Source of the DNA: Allochromatium warmingii
Lineage (GTDB): Bacteria > Pseudomonadota > Gammaproteobacteria > Chromatiales > Chromatiaceae
DNA: 48,637 bases
Assembly (NCBI RefSeq): GCF_900107145.1
Contig: NZ_FNOW01000021.1
Location: 1-48,637, forward strand
Reading direction: 5' to 3'
Part shown: piece after piece, positions 27,726 through 39,100 of the stretch
Layout: the number at the start of each line of letters is the position of its first letter
Position numbering within the stretch: position 1 is the stretch's first letter
Notes under the pieces: generated by a model
What the model was told of the DNA's origin: nothing
What the model saw: the letters and a program-made list of their open reading frames with translations, nothing else
The model's database searches: none
Made by a program: the position numbers and the translations under genes

Positions 27726-29222
27726 TCAGGACTCCAGTTCAGCCGCTTGCTTGGCGGCGGCCGCTTCCGCCTCGGCTTGTTTACGGGCGGCCAGCTCGCG
27801 TTTGCGTTGCTCCATCTGCTCGCGTTTAGCGCGTTTGATCGCTTCCATGCGAGCATTGCGATGCTCGGCGAGGCGCTTGGTTTCCATCTGTTTTTGTTTA
27901 GCGCGACCGCGTGCCGCCAGCTCGCCTTTAGCGTGATTGAGAAATTGCACGAGCGGAATGTGTCCGGGACAGACATAGGCGCAGGAACCACAGCCGATGC
28001 AATCCATCAGCCCGCGCTTGACTGCGCCCTCTAAATCACCGGCGCGAATGTGCGCGACCATCTCCAATGGCACCAGACCGCAGGGGCAGGCTTGCACACA
28101 ATTTGCACAGCGAATACAGGGCCGCATCGCGCTCAGGCCGGTTTCCGCTGCTGTGAGTGCTAACACGCCGTTACTGCCCTTAACCATCGGCACGCGAATG
28201 CTCGGTAGCGGTTGACCCATCATTGGACCGCCGCTAATCAGACGCGCCGGTTCTTCCGTCAGCCCGCCGCAATGCGCGATCACATCCTGCACGCGGGTGC
28301 CGAGTGGTACGCGCACATTGGCTGGACGCGCAATCGCCGCGCCACTAACCGTGACCACCCGCGCCACCAGCGGATAGCCGTAGCGCAAGGCTTCATGCAC
28401 GGCAAACGCCGTCGCAGGATTGTGAACGACGATGCCAATATCAGCCGTCAGGCCACGGGCTGGGGTTTCGCGTCCGGTCAGGGTTTGCACTAAATGCTTC
28501 TCTGACCCCATTGGATAGCGCGTCGGCAAGCGAGCCAGGCGAATCTGCGGATCAACCGAAGCGGCGACCGCGATGGCGGCCTGTGCTTCGGGCTTGTTGT
28601 TCTCAATGCCAATCACGATCTGGGTCACGCCGAGCGCATGGGCCATCAGGCGCACGCCATCAATCACCGCGTCGGCCTGTTCGCGCATCAGCCGATCATC
28701 ACAGGTCAAATAGGGTTCGCATTCGGCCCCATTGATCACCAGCGTGTGCAGCGCGTACCGCTTGCGCAGATCGAGCTTGACCGCTGAGGGAAAGGTCGCG
28801 CCGCCCAGTCCGACGATGCCGGCTGCGGCAACGCGGGCGGCGATCTGCTCCGGCATCAGTGCGAACGGATCGGCAACGCCTTCCAGATGCTCGGCCCAGC
28901 GATCCGCGCCATCGGGCTGGAGCGTGATCGTCGGCACCGACAGCCCCGAGGCATGATGCGCCGGATATTGCCCAACGCCCATAATGCGCCCCGAAGTCGG
29001 CGCGTGAACCGGCGCGGAAATCACGCCCTGACCATGCGCCAACAGCTCACCTTTGGCCACGCGCTGCCCGCGCCGCACCACTGGACTAGCAGGCGCACCG
29101 ATATGCTGTTGCAGCGGAATATGCAGCAAATCTGGCAGCGGCAGCGTCTCAATCGGCTGCTCGGCGGCCAAGCGTTTGCGGTCATCGGGATGGACGCCGC
29201 CGCGAATCTTGAACAGTTTCAT
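27726..29222 (-). CDS. rnfC: Rnf complex iron-sulfur/NADH-interacting subunit RnfC
   Basis: The 498-residue soluble subunit holds an NADH/FMN-type Rossmann region (EQIAARVAAAGIVGLGGATFPSAVK) and two 4Fe-4S motifs, CIRCANCVQACP and CIGCGSCAYVCP, near residues 370-430. It ends in a charged, alanine-rich helical tail of about 60 residues. It is shorter than E. coli RsxC (740) because the extended repeat tail is lacking, and is close to the Rhodobacter length. The start at 29222 overlaps the rnfB stop by 4 nt. Confidence 0.95.
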   Translation of the reverse strand: MKLFKIRGGVHPDDRKRLAAEQPIETLPLPDLLHIPLQQHIGAPASPVVRRGQRVAKGELLAHGQGVISAPVHAPTSGRIMGVGQYPAHHASGLSVPTITLQPDGADRWAEHLEGVADPFALMPEQIAARVAAAGIVGLGGATFPSAVKLDLRKRYALHTLVINGAECEPYLTCDDRLMREQADAVIDGVRLMAHALGVTQIVIGIENNKPEAQAAIAVAASVDPQIRLARLPTRYPMGSEKHLVQTLTGRETPARGLTADIGIVVHNPATAFAVHEALRYGYPLVARVVTVSGAAIARPANVRVPLGTRVQDVIAHCGGLTEEPARLISGGPMMGQPLPSIRVPMVKGSNGVLALTAAETGLSAMRPCIRCANCVQACPCGLVPLEMVAHIRAGDLEGAVKRGLMDCIGCGSCAYVCPGHIPLVQFLNHAKGELAARGRAKQKQMETKRLAEHRNARMEAIKRAKREQMEQRKRELAARKQAEAEAAAAKQAAELES

Positions 29223-29758
29223 GATGACAGCGCATCCTGTTGCGGTTTGGGCCAGTACCAGTTCTGCAAACTCGGCGCTAACGGGCGCATCTCGATGCCC
29301 TCGGTCGGGCAGATGTCGGCGCACAGCGAGCAGCCAATGCAGGCGTCGGCAAAAACGGCATGAATCATGTTATTTGCGCCCATGATCGCGTCCGTTGGGC
29401 AGCGTTTGAAGCATTTAGTACAGCCGATGCACAAGCCTTCGTTGACATGCGCAATCAACGGCTGTTGATCGGCTACGCCCGATAGATCGACGCTGACGCC
29501 AAGTAAGCTGGCCAGTTCTTCAGCCAGCGCCCGACCACCAGGCGGACAGAGCGTGACCGGTGCCGCGCCCGAAGCAATCGCCTCCGCCGCTGGGCCGCAA
29601 CCGGGATACCCGCACTGGCCACATTGCGAGCCGGGCAACAGCGCCGCGACCTGTTCGGTGAGTGGATTGCCTTCGACCTTGAGATAGCGGGCGGCGAGTC
29701 CCAGCAGACCGCCGAGCGCGAGACCGAGCAGGGTGAGACTGGTGATAGCGGTAAACAT
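29219..29758 (-). CDS. rnfB: Rnf complex ferredoxin-like subunit RnfB
   Basis: This 179-residue protein has an N-terminal membrane helix, the four-cysteine motif CGQCGYPGCGPAAEA and a C-terminal pair of 4Fe-4S motifs (CIGCTKCFKRCP and CIGCSLCADICP). It receives electrons in the Rnf chain. ATG 29758 was chosen because MFTAITSLTLLGLALGG starts the anchoring helix; the longer frame to 29848 is inside rnfA. Confidence 0.95.
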   Translation of the reverse strand: MFTAITSLTLLGLALGGLLGLAARYLKVEGNPLTEQVAALLPGSQCGQCGYPGCGPAAEAIASGAAPVTLCPPGGRALAEELASLLGVSVDLSGVADQQPLIAHVNEGLCIGCTKCFKRCPTDAIMGANNMIHAVFADACIGCSLCADICPTEGIEMRPLAPSLQNWYWPKPQQDALSS

Positions 29759-29771
29759 ATTGTTTTGACTC

Positions 29772-30347
29772 CTAAGCCAGTCCGGCAAATCCCATAAACG
29801 CCAGCGACAGCAGTCCAGCGGTGACGAACGCAATCGGCGCACCGGCAAAGGCAGCGGGCACCTGCAGCAACGCTAACCGCTCGCGCATTCCAGCAAAAAT
29901 CACCATCACCAACGTAAAGCCGAACGCCGACCCCAGACCGTAGAGTGCGCTTTCTAAAAAGCTATGCTCTTCCTGCACATTGAGCAGCGCGATCCCCAGC
30001 ACAGCACAGTTCGTGGTAATCAGCGGCAAATACAGGCCCAACACCTGATAGAGCGTCGGCGAAGTCTTGCGGATCACCAGCTCAGTGAACTGCACCACCG
30101 CTGCGATGACGAGAATGAAGGTGAGGATGCGCAAAAATCCGAGGTCGAATGGTTGCAGCAGCGCGTGTTCGAGCAGCCAGCCGGCCACGGAGGCAAGCGT
30201 CAACACGAAGGTTGTCGCCAGCCCCATGCCCAGCGCCGAGTCGAGCTTGCCCGACACGCCCATAAATGGACACAGACCGAGAAACTTGACCAGCACCACA
30301 TTGTTGACCAACGCGGTTGCCAGAATCAGCAGGAGATATTCGCCCAT
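29772..30347 (-). CDS. rnfA: Rnf complex membrane subunit RnfA
   Basis: The 191-residue protein has six predicted helices, with [19 protein letters not shown] and [12 protein letters not shown] carrying conserved cysteines of the RnfA/NqrE family. With RnfE it binds an intramembrane 2Fe-2S cluster in related complexes. It is the first gene of rnfA-B-C-D-G-E-rnfH, all on the minus strand with overlaps or tiny gaps. Confidence 0.96.
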   Translation of the reverse strand: MGEYLLLILATALVNNVVLVKFLGLCPFMGVSGKLDSALGMGLATTFVLTLASVAGWLLEHALLQPFDLGFLRILTFILVIAAVVQFTELVIRKTSPTLYQVLGLYLPLITTNCAVLGIALLNVQEEHSFLESALYGLGSAFGFTLVMVIFAGMRERLALLQVPAAFAGAPIAFVTAGLLSLAFMGFAGLA

Positions 30348-30696
30348 CGCACCACAGCCCTTGCCTTGTCACTTGATGCGCGGGTTAATGCAAAGGTAGT
30401 GCCAGCCGTGAAAATACAGCGATTTGTGTTGGAACGCGGAACAGCGGATAGATGCAAGCAGACTAGATCGCGTGCATGTTGCGAGCGCAAAGGGAAGATA
30501 AATCTTTGAAAATCAGGGTGTTATACGATCAAACACAACAAAGGTAAGCGGGTGCGCTACCGAGCGAACCGAAGAGCGCACGCACGCCGATCTGATGTTC
30601 TGTGTTCGATAAGTAGGGATGTAACCTGCGGCGCGATTGTGAGAAACCGCACAGACGCTGGAAGCTAGAGCGGCACCAGCAGTTCGAGACTAATGC
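30348..30696. other. intergenic region upstream of rnfA
   Basis: No gene is apparent in these 349 bases. A minus-strand -10-like TATAAC lies at 30520-30525 with a poor -35 (CTTACC, 17 nt away), which would give rnf a leader of about 165 nt. A 7-bp inverted repeat GTGCGCT/AGCGCAC (30552-30558 and 30575-30581) lies upstream of it. Both are weak candidates. No clear terminator for hslO was found. Confidence 0.4.
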
Positions 30697-31572
30697 TCAT
30701 TGAGTCGTGCTAGGCGGAGCATGATGCATCGCTGTCGCAAACAACTGGCGCACATCGACTGGATCAAAACGATAGCGCCGATTACAGAACTCGCAGGTGA
30801 CTTCAACCGCGCCCTGTTCGTCGAGCAAACTCGTGATCTCGGCTTCATCGAGCAACCGCACCATGCTCTCAATGCGCGAGCGCGAACAGCCACAGCGAAA
30901 TGACAGCGGCTCGGACTCAAACAACCGTACCCGTTCCTCGTGAAACAGCCGATGCAGCAGCGATTCAGTCGGTTGGCCGAGTAATTCCGCCGTCGTCAGC
31001 GTATCGGCAAGTAGCGTCACGCGCTGCCAATCGTCCTCGGTTGCGCCCGCTTCCGGCAAGCGTTGTAGCAGCAAACCTGCCGCCCGCGACGCATCGGCAG
31101 CTAACCACAGCCGCGTTGCAATCTGTTCCGAATCCGCAAAATAGTGCTCAATGGCATCCGTCAAGTGCGCTCCGGCCAATGGCACCACGCCCTGATAGGG
31201 TTGACCTGTGCCCTGATCGATGGTCAAAACGAGTTGCCCAGTGCCAAACTGAGCAGTCAGTGCCGCAACCGCCGGCACCTCGCCCTCCCAACGCGCCAGC
31301 CCGCGCATGGTGCGGGCGTGAGTCGCCTGCGCCACCAGCGTGCGAATTGGGCCAGAACCGTGAATTTGGAGAATCAACGATCCCTCAAACTTGATCGTCG
31401 CCGCCAGCAGCGTCGCAGCGGCTAAGGCTTCGCCGAGTCGTGCCACGACTGGTTTGGGATACGGATGGGCATCGAGCACGGCCCGCCAACTGGCATCCAG
31501 ATGCACCAGATTGCCGCGAATGCCGGCCTGTTCAAAGAGAAAGCGTGAGCGGAGATCGGAGTCGTTTAGCAT
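30697..31572 (-). CDS. hslO: redox-activated chaperone Hsp33
   Basis: The 291-residue holdase has the C-terminal zinc-switch cysteines FRCGC and CEFC, the CxC...CxxC arrangement that forms disulfides and activates the chaperone on oxidative stress. The N-terminal substrate-binding domain shows the usual LDASWRAVLDAH...YPKPVVARLGEALAAATLL pattern. It lies downstream of the tRNA-Pro terminator on the same strand. Confidence 0.96.
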   Translation of the reverse strand: MLNDSDLRSRFLFEQAGIRGNLVHLDASWRAVLDAHPYPKPVVARLGEALAAATLLAATIKFEGSLILQIHGSGPIRTLVAQATHARTMRGLARWEGEVPAVAALTAQFGTGQLVLTIDQGTGQPYQGVVPLAGAHLTDAIEHYFADSEQIATRLWLAADASRAAGLLLQRLPEAGATEDDWQRVTLLADTLTTAELLGQPTESLLHRLFHEERVRLFESEPLSFRCGCSRSRIESMVRLLDEAEITSLLDEQGAVEVTCEFCNRRYRFDPVDVRQLFATAMHHAPPSTTQ

Positions 31573-31627
31573 ATTTTGTGGATGTTCTGTCCTGATGTCC
31601 TACGGCGCAATAGCGCCGACGCAGACA

Positions 31628-31652
31628 CGAAAAAACCGGCCTAAGCCGGTTG
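31628..31652 (-). terminator. Rho-independent terminator after tRNA-Pro
   Basis: AACCGGC (31634-31640) and GCCGGTT (31645-31651) form a 7-bp stem with loop CTAA. On the minus strand the stem runs directly into a T-run (31631-31635). It lies about 27 nt after the tRNA CCA. Confidence 0.9.
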
Positions 31653-31678
31653 ATTCGATACGAGCAAGCTCGAAAAAA

Positions 31679-31755
<77 letters not shown>

Positions 31756-31769
31756 TAAGCGATAAGCTG

Positions 31770-32744
31770 TCAGTACGTCCGTGCAACAGCAAAATCAGCC
31801 AGTCCAGCGAGCGCCTCGGTTGCTGCTGAAGCCGGAAGCACACTGAGTGCTTGCTTGGCTCGCGCCGCGTAGGACTGTGCGAGCTGAATAGTATAGGCAA
31901 TCGCGTCGGTTGATGCAATAGCCGCTGTGACCGATTCGATGCGATCCCGTCCGCCATGCTCGATGGCATCGCGTAGCAGCGCCCGCTGCTCAGGGGTGCC
32001 GACCTGCATGGCGCGAATAATCGGCAGCGTTGGCTTGCCCTCGTCGAGATCGTCGCCGACATTTTTGCCCAGTTCGGCATTATCGAGGCTGTAATCGAGC
32101 GCATCATCGACCAATTGAAACGCAATGCCGAGACTTAAACCATAGTCACGGGTCGCAGCTTCAATCTCCGGCGGCGCTGCGGCGAGCACCGCGCCGAGCT
32201 GGATCCCCGCTTCAAACAGCGTTGCCGTTTTGCGCGTGATGACTTCCATATACCGCTGTTCATCGGTATCGGGATCGCGCTCGTTGAGTAACTGCAACAC
32301 CTCACCCTCGGCGATGCGGTTGGTCGCATGCGCGAGGATCTCCATCACGCGCAGGATACCGACCTCAACCATCATCTCAAAGGCGCGGGAATAGAGAAAA
32401 TCACCGACCAGCACACTGGCATCATTGCCCCAAACCGTGTTAGCCGTCTCACGATTGCGCCGCAGTTCCGAGCCATCGACCACATCATCATGCAGTAGGG
32501 TCGCGGTGTGAATAAATTCGACCACCGCTGCCAGATCGATATGCCGCGCACCGCTGTAACCACAGGCGCGGGCTGCCAGCAATACCGAAAGTGGACGCAG
32601 CCGCTTACCGCCGCTGTTGACGATGTAGTGCCCGATCTGGTTAATCAGCACCACGTCGGATTGAAGTCGGCGCAAGATCAAGGCGTCCACGGCCTTAGAA
32701 TCCTCGGCGACGGGTTGGCGAATCCTGGAAAGGTCCATGCGCAT
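31770..32744 (-). CDS. ispB: octaprenyl diphosphate synthase
   Basis: This 324-residue trans-prenyltransferase shows both aspartate-rich motifs, LLHDDVVDGSELRR (first DDxxD) and FQLVDDALDY (second). It makes the long side chain of ubiquinone or menaquinone. Chain length cannot be read exactly. The neighbourhood (divergent from rplU-rpmA-obgE) is the usual one for ispB. ATG at codon 3 is an alternative start. Confidence 0.95.
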   Translation of the reverse strand: MRMDLSRIRQPVAEDSKAVDALILRRLQSDVVLINQIGHYIVNSGGKRLRPLSVLLAARACGYSGARHIDLAAVVEFIHTATLLHDDVVDGSELRRNRETANTVWGNDASVLVGDFLYSRAFEMMVEVGILRVMEILAHATNRIAEGEVLQLLNERDPDTDEQRYMEVITRKTATLFEAGIQLGAVLAAAPPEIEAATRDYGLSLGIAFQLVDDALDYSLDNAELGKNVGDDLDEGKPTLPIIRAMQVGTPEQRALLRDAIEHGGRDRIESVTAAIASTDAIAYTIQLAQSYAARAKQALSVLPASAATEALAGLADFAVARTY

Positions 32745-32773
32745 TTGGGATCTATCGAAGAATGGCGGCGGAT

Positions 32774-32823
32774 GCTAGGGGCGAAGCTCCCCGGCGTCAA
32801 GCTAAACGCCCTCATGCCCTAGC
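32774..32823. repeat. inverted repeat in the ispB leader
   Basis: GCTAGGG (32774-32780) and CCCTAGC (32817-32823) are exact reverse complements. Within them lie GGCGT/ACGCC and GGGG/CCCC pairings, allowing a small branched RNA fold. It is 30-80 nt upstream of ispB on the minus strand. No known motif was recognised. Confidence 0.4.
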
Positions 32824-32927
32824 GGTCAATGCGCTTAGAGTACGAAATTTCGCGCTATTGGTCGATAACTGGCTGACACACGGGCGTTCAGGCGGCGAAA
32901 CGGTGCGGAGCGGCGCAGCGAAGGGCA

Positions 32928-32956
32928 TTGACCTGAAAAGATTTTTCTGATTGAAT
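32928..32956 (+). promoter_or_regulatory. probable promoter of rplU-rpmA
   Basis: TTGACC (32928-32933) and TTGAAT (32951-32956) are spaced by 17 nt, about 65 nt before the rplU ATG. The -10 is only a 4/6 match to TATAAT. Confidence 0.5.
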
Positions 32957-33019
32957 TCCGCTTCTTTTTCCGGCGCGGAGCGTCGGGCCTATCCGAACAC
33001 TCCTGGGGATCTTCAGAAC

Positions 33020-33334
33020 ATGTACGCGGTCATTCAAACCGGTGGCAAGCAATACCGGGTTTCCGAAGGTGACACGGTCAAGATCGAGAAGCTGACTGCC
33101 GAGGCGGGCGACAGTGTCCATTTCGAGCAGGTCTTGATGGTAGCCGATGGCGAGAGCGTCAAGGTCGGTCAGCCGTATGTGGCTGGTGGTAAAGTGACCG
33201 CGACTGTTGAAGCGCACGGGCGCGCCAAAAAAGTCAAGATCATCAAATTCCGCCGTCGCAAGCATCATATGAAACGTCAGGGCCACCGTCAGTGGTTCAC
33301 GGCGGTCAAGATTACCGGCATCAGCGCCGGCTGA
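33020..33334 (+). CDS. rplU: 50S ribosomal protein L21
   Basis: The product is the 104-residue L21, starting [18 protein letters not shown] and ending with the basic [17 protein letters not shown]-like tail that contacts 23S rRNA. I chose ATG 33020 to match the family; the open frame to 32951 is leader. It is followed 12 nt later by rpmA. Confidence 0.98.
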   Translation: MYAVIQTGGKQYRVSEGDTVKIEKLTAEAGDSVHFEQVLMVADGESVKVGQPYVAGGKVTATVEAHGRAKKVKIIKFRRRKHHMKRQGHRQWFTAVKITGISAG

Positions 33335-33346
33335 GGGTCAGCACAC

Positions 33347-33604
33347 ATGGCACATAAAAAAGCAGGCGGTAGTTCACGTAACGGCCGCGATTCCGAATCC
33401 AAACGACTGGGCGTCAAAATCTTCGGCGGCCAGCAAATCCGCGCCGGTGGCATCATCGTGCGGCAGCGCGGTACGCGCTTTCACAATGGCGCTAACGTCG
33501 GCTGCGGCAAGGATCACACCCTGTTTGCATTGACCGATGGCGTGGTGAAGTTCATCACCAAAGGCCCGAAAAACCGCAAGTTCGTCACAGTTGAGAACGC
33601 CTGA
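33347..33604 (+). CDS. rpmA: 50S ribosomal protein L27
   Basis: This 85-residue protein begins [19 protein letters not shown], the conserved L27 N-terminus that reaches the peptidyl transferase centre. The length is exactly typical. It is co-transcribed with rplU and followed by a terminator hairpin before obgE. Confidence 0.98.
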   Translation: MAHKKAGGSSRNGRDSESKRLGVKIFGGQQIRAGGIIVRQRGTRFHNGANVGCGKDHTLFALTDGVVKFITKGPKNRKFVTVENA

Positions 33605-33696
33605 GTTCGCGTCGGAGCGGCGCACAGCCTGCCGCGACGGAGTCTAAACATTCCGCGCTGGCCTGTTTTTCTCACGCTGTTCGCGCTGATCGCGAA

Positions 33697-33730
33697 GCCT
33701 CGTCCTTTGGGCGGGGCTTTTTCTTTTTTT
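33697..33730 (+). terminator. Rho-independent terminator after rpmA
   Basis: GCCTCGTCC (33697-33705) and GGGCGGGGC (33709-33717) pair over 9 positions (two G-T), followed by a long T-rich run (33718-33730). It probably reduces read-through into obgE, which starts 15 nt later. Confidence 0.88.
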
Positions 33731-33732
33731 GA

Positions 33733-34857
<1,125 letters not shown>

Positions 34858-34884
34858 CTTGCGATTGACACACGAATAACAACG

Positions 34885-36009
34885 ATGATCTCACGCGATA
34901 ACATTCCGAATACACGCCGCTGGGTGGTTAAAATTGGCAGTGCGTTACTGACCCGCGATGGTCAAGGGTTGGAGCGGGCGATGCTCGAACCCTGGGTGGC
35001 GCAGATGAGTGCGCGGCGGCAGGCCGGACATGAAATCGTGCTAGTGTCTTCTGGTGCGGTCGCTGAGGGCATGGCGCGAATGGGCTGGCGGCGGCGACCG
35101 CAAACGCTGCATGAATTACAAGCAGCGGCGGCGATTGGTCAAATGGGTTTAGTGCGGGCTTATGAAGCCTGTTTTCAAGCGCATGGCTTACATACCGCGC
35201 AGGTGTTATTAACCCATGATGATTTATCGAATCGCTCGCGCTATTTGAATGCCCGCAGCACGCTCCGCACGTTAATTAAATTGGGCGTGATTCCAGTCAT
35301 CAATGAGAATGATACCGTTGCAACGGATGAATTGCGTTTTGGTGATAATGATACGCTCGCGGCCTTGGTGGCAAATTTAATCGAAGCTGATTTATTGATT
35401 CTGCTCACCGATCAAGATGGTCTTTTTGACCAAGATCCGCGCCACAATTCTGATGCACAATTGATTCCGCAAACACGAGTTAACGATCCGCTGCTTGATG
35501 CGGTGGCTGGCGGCAGTGTGACTGGATTAGGTACCGGCGGCATGGTGACTAAAGTGCGAGCAGCGCGGCTTGCGGCGCGTTCTGGAACGCCGACGATTAT
35601 TGCGCCGGGGCGTGGTGAGCAGGTATTAAGCCGAATTGGTGCCGGTGATGCGGTTGGGACAGTATTAATTCCGGCGCAAGAAGCACAGGCGGCGCGTAAG
35701 CAATGGCTTGCCGGACAGCTTCAAGCGCGGGGGCGTTTGGTGCTTGATGCCGGTGCCGTGCGAGCGGTGCGCGAACAAGGCACGAGTTTATTAGCAGTCG
35801 GCGTGAAAGCAGTGCAGGGCCGATTTAATCGCGGTGAGGTGGTGATCTGTCTCGATGAATTAGGCCAAGAAATCGCTCGCGGTTTAGTCAATTATGATGC
35901 AGATGAGGCCGAGCGGATTTGCGGTCAGCCATCATCCAGTTTTCAGACAATTCTCGGTTATCTCGATGATGAGGAATTGATTCATCGTGATAATTTGGTG
36001 TTGATGTGA
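34885..36009 (+). CDS. proB: glutamate 5-kinase
   Basis: The 374-residue enzyme has an N-terminal amino-acid kinase domain ([51 protein letters not shown] pieces) and a C-terminal PUA domain. It phosphorylates glutamate, the first and feedback-controlled step of proline synthesis. It starts 27 nt after obgE. proA is not in the window. Confidence 0.97.
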   Translation: MISRDNIPNTRRWVVKIGSALLTRDGQGLERAMLEPWVAQMSARRQAGHEIVLVSSGAVAEGMARMGWRRRPQTLHELQAAAAIGQMGLVRAYEACFQAHGLHTAQVLLTHDDLSNRSRYLNARSTLRTLIKLGVIPVINENDTVATDELRFGDNDTLAALVANLIEADLLILLTDQDGLFDQDPRHNSDAQLIPQTRVNDPLLDAVAGGSVTGLGTGGMVTKVRAARLAARSGTPTIIAPGRGEQVLSRIGAGDAVGTVLIPAQEAQAARKQWLAGQLQARGRLVLDAGAVRAVREQGTSLLAVGVKAVQGRFNRGEVVICLDELGQEIARGLVNYDADEAERICGQPSSSFQTILGYLDDEELIHRDNLVLM

Positions 36010-36053
36010 GGCCAGAACGCGAAAAGATGACGGCGCTATAAAGTGATAGTTTG

Positions 36054-36092
36054 TCTAATGATGAAGCTCTAGCGCCTCGCTTCATCATTAGA
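36054..36092. terminator. perfect 14-bp inverted repeat between proB and the glycosidase-like gene
   Basis: TCTAATGATGAAGC (36054-36067) and GCTTCATCATTAGA (36079-36092) are exact reverse complements with an 11-nt loop. It lies between convergent genes and probably acts as a bidirectional terminator, although no T-run is attached. Confidence 0.6.
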
Positions 36093-36112
36093 TCGACGGT
36101 ATTCAATTCAAC

Positions 36113-39100
36113 TCACCCTACCAACACCACCTCAGCCGGCAGTGTTTTGACATGCGCCTCGGTTGCATTGAAATCACGACTTGGCTGGCCATTGATGGTC
36201 ACGCTCACCAACGGCCCCGGCACGGGCGGCGCTAACCACAGTCCACCAAGCGGACAGCGCACCGCACCACTAATCCGCATCTGCACGGCCCCACCATCAA
36301 ACCGCTCAAGCTCTAAATCTAAGCGCCCGTAGCGCGTCGGCAGGCCACGCACTTGCACAGCTCCAGCCGCGAGCCAGTCTAAAGCAATCCCCGCTGCAAT
36401 CACCAGCGACCGATCCGCTTCGCGTTCATAAACAAATAAATCACGGAATACCAAGCAATATTCCGCGCCAATCCAAGCATGAGGTAAATCGCCCTGATGT
36501 CCGGGGGCGCGTGGATCACGCCAAGTGATTTCCGGCCATTGATTCCAAACCGCTGGTCGGCGTTCATTGAGATAGACCCGCAGTAATTCATGTGCTTCAG
36601 CGCGTCGCCCTAAGCGAATCAATGCACCAACAATACGAATTTCATACGCGGTGTAATTCGTCCAGGGCACGGGATTCACGCCATGCACAGCGCGGAATCG
36701 CTGCATAAATAAATCAAAACTGCGTTGCAGTGCGGCAATCGGTAAGCGGTGCGTTTCATTAATCAAGGTCAGGGCATTGGCCGTTGCCGTCGGATCGGGA
36801 TCAGCCCATTCGACCGATCCGGGAAGAAAATCAATGCCGCGTTCGTCCATGACGCGCTCCATTGAGACATAGAGCGCGGCACTTAACGCATCGCGTAAAC
36901 GCCCATATTGCGCCGCACGCTGTGAATCGCCGAGCACTTGCGCTAATTCGGCTGCATCTTTGAATCCGCGCACCGCCCAGAAATCATCCCAATAAGAATG
37001 CACCGGATGCGCTAAATAGCCTTCATGGCTCACGGATTCTGGCAATAATCCAAAACAAGCGCGGCGCTCCGGCGCTTGATAATGCGCGGTTAATCGTTCG
37101 GCGCGTAACTGTTCTAAATAATTCACGGCGCGACAGACCGCCGGCCATAGCGCCTCCAGTCGCGCCCGATCTCCGCCAAATCGCCAGGCTTCGGCGACCG
37201 CAAAGATGAATTGTCCGTGACTATCATGCTCGGCGAGCCAATCGATGCCGTGCCGATCCACGCAACAGGGCACATTGCCGTCTTCAGCCTGAAATTGGGC
37301 ATACCAGTCGATGAACGCTGCCGCTTCGTGATCGAGACCAAAGCGCCACAACGCCGCCGCCATCACTGCGCCATCGCGGATCCACGAGCGGGTATAGCGA
37401 CGCGGCCCAGGCTGGAGCGCCGCGCCATCGCGGTTGAGCAAAATGTGTGCAAGCGATCCCTGACAGCCGTGCAGATAAACCTGCGCACAGTCGGGCAACT
37501 GGAATTGCACGCGCCCGAGCCGTTCGGCCCAATCGGTCAGCGTCGCATTGAGCTGCGCTTCGACCGCGTGCGCCATGCCAATTAACTCACGCGGATGGGC
37601 CGCTTCGTGTTCACCGAGTGGCGCAGCAACCCAGATGGCGTGCTGGGCGTGCGGTTCCAGATTGAATTCAAAGCGCAGCGCGGCGGTGGCCAGTCCGTGA
37701 GTTGCGGCGACCTGATGTTGTTCACGGCGCGATTGAGCATCGAGACTCAGTGCTTCAAAACCACAGGGCGTCGATAAAGGTACCAGCGCCAGCCGCTCAT
37801 CGACGCGCACATCGCCCTGTTCCCAAACCAGTCGCTCGATCTGCGCCACCCCGCCGATGCCTTGATAGCTTTGCCAGGGCGGGGAGACCTGAAACGGCCG
37901 GAGCGCCACCTGTAACCGTGCCGTGAGCGGTGCAGTATCGAAGTTTTCCAGTCGATAGCGGATAAACAGCCATGCTCGCCCGGGCGCACCCTGCGCAAAG
38001 GCGGTGATCTCAAAGCGCCAGGTGTCGCTTGTCCAAGTTGAACACGGAATCGGCAGTGGCGGCTGGAGCAGCGACGGTGCAACCGTACACTCAGCCCAGG
38101 TGACGCGCTGACCGTCGATGGTCAACAGCGGCTCGATCAGCGGCCCAGCGCGTTGCACCTCAATCGCGCCTTCTTCATTGAACAGCGCCGGAAGCGTGCC
38201 ATCGGGAATGTCAAGCGGCGTCCAATAGGTCTGTTCACGATACAGCCAGCGTGGATAGTGACCGCGTGGGGCGAGTTCGGCTAAACGGTGGACGAAATCG
38301 TCGAGCGAGCGGGCGAAGGTTTCGGCCTTGAGATCAACGGCAATCAGCGCCGGTGGCACCGCGTCCGCCGATTCCGGTAGCGCCAGCCGCAACCAGCGTG
38401 AACAGCCATCGGGGAGATAGAGCGCCGTCTGCCGCGCTTGGGTGCCGGTGGCTGTCACCAGCGTGCGCCACTGCTCGCCGTCATCGCTGGCGAGGAGGGT
38501 ACAGGCCGTCGGTTCGGTGTCCGCCCACTGGAGCAAGATGGCGCTGTAATCACGCGCTTGACCAAAATCGAGATCGAGCCACGCCGGAAGCTGCTCCGCG
38601 CACCACGCGGTATCCGGCCGCCCGTCGCACACGCAGCTTGCGTCCTGTCCGGCGCGAGCACTGGAGGCGTGCATCAGCGGCGGCTGTGACGGGGTGCGAT
38701 CTTCAAGCTGCAAATCAGCAAGCCAGAGCTGCCCGCGTCCGCCCGGCCCGGCGGTAATCGCAATCTCCAGTGCGCCAATCTCACGCGGCGCACCGCCACC
38801 GGTCGGCCCCCAGCCAAATGCCAGCTCGCGACTGCTGATGCGCAACTCGCGCCAGTCCGATTGAAAAGCGAAGGCTTCATCACGAAAGCGCCAGACATTC
38901 TCGCCGCTCGGATCGATCAGTTTGAACTCAAAAGCATTAGCTGGCGCATCGGCGCGCACCCAGATCCGGAACGCGAAACTCTCCGGCAACTGCAACGCCA
39001 GCAAGCGCCGAGCGACCACAAAGCCGCCGCCCTCGCCAAAATCAAACTCCAACCGTAGCGCCGCGCCAGTTGGCCCGACAGTGGCGGCCAGCTCCAACCG

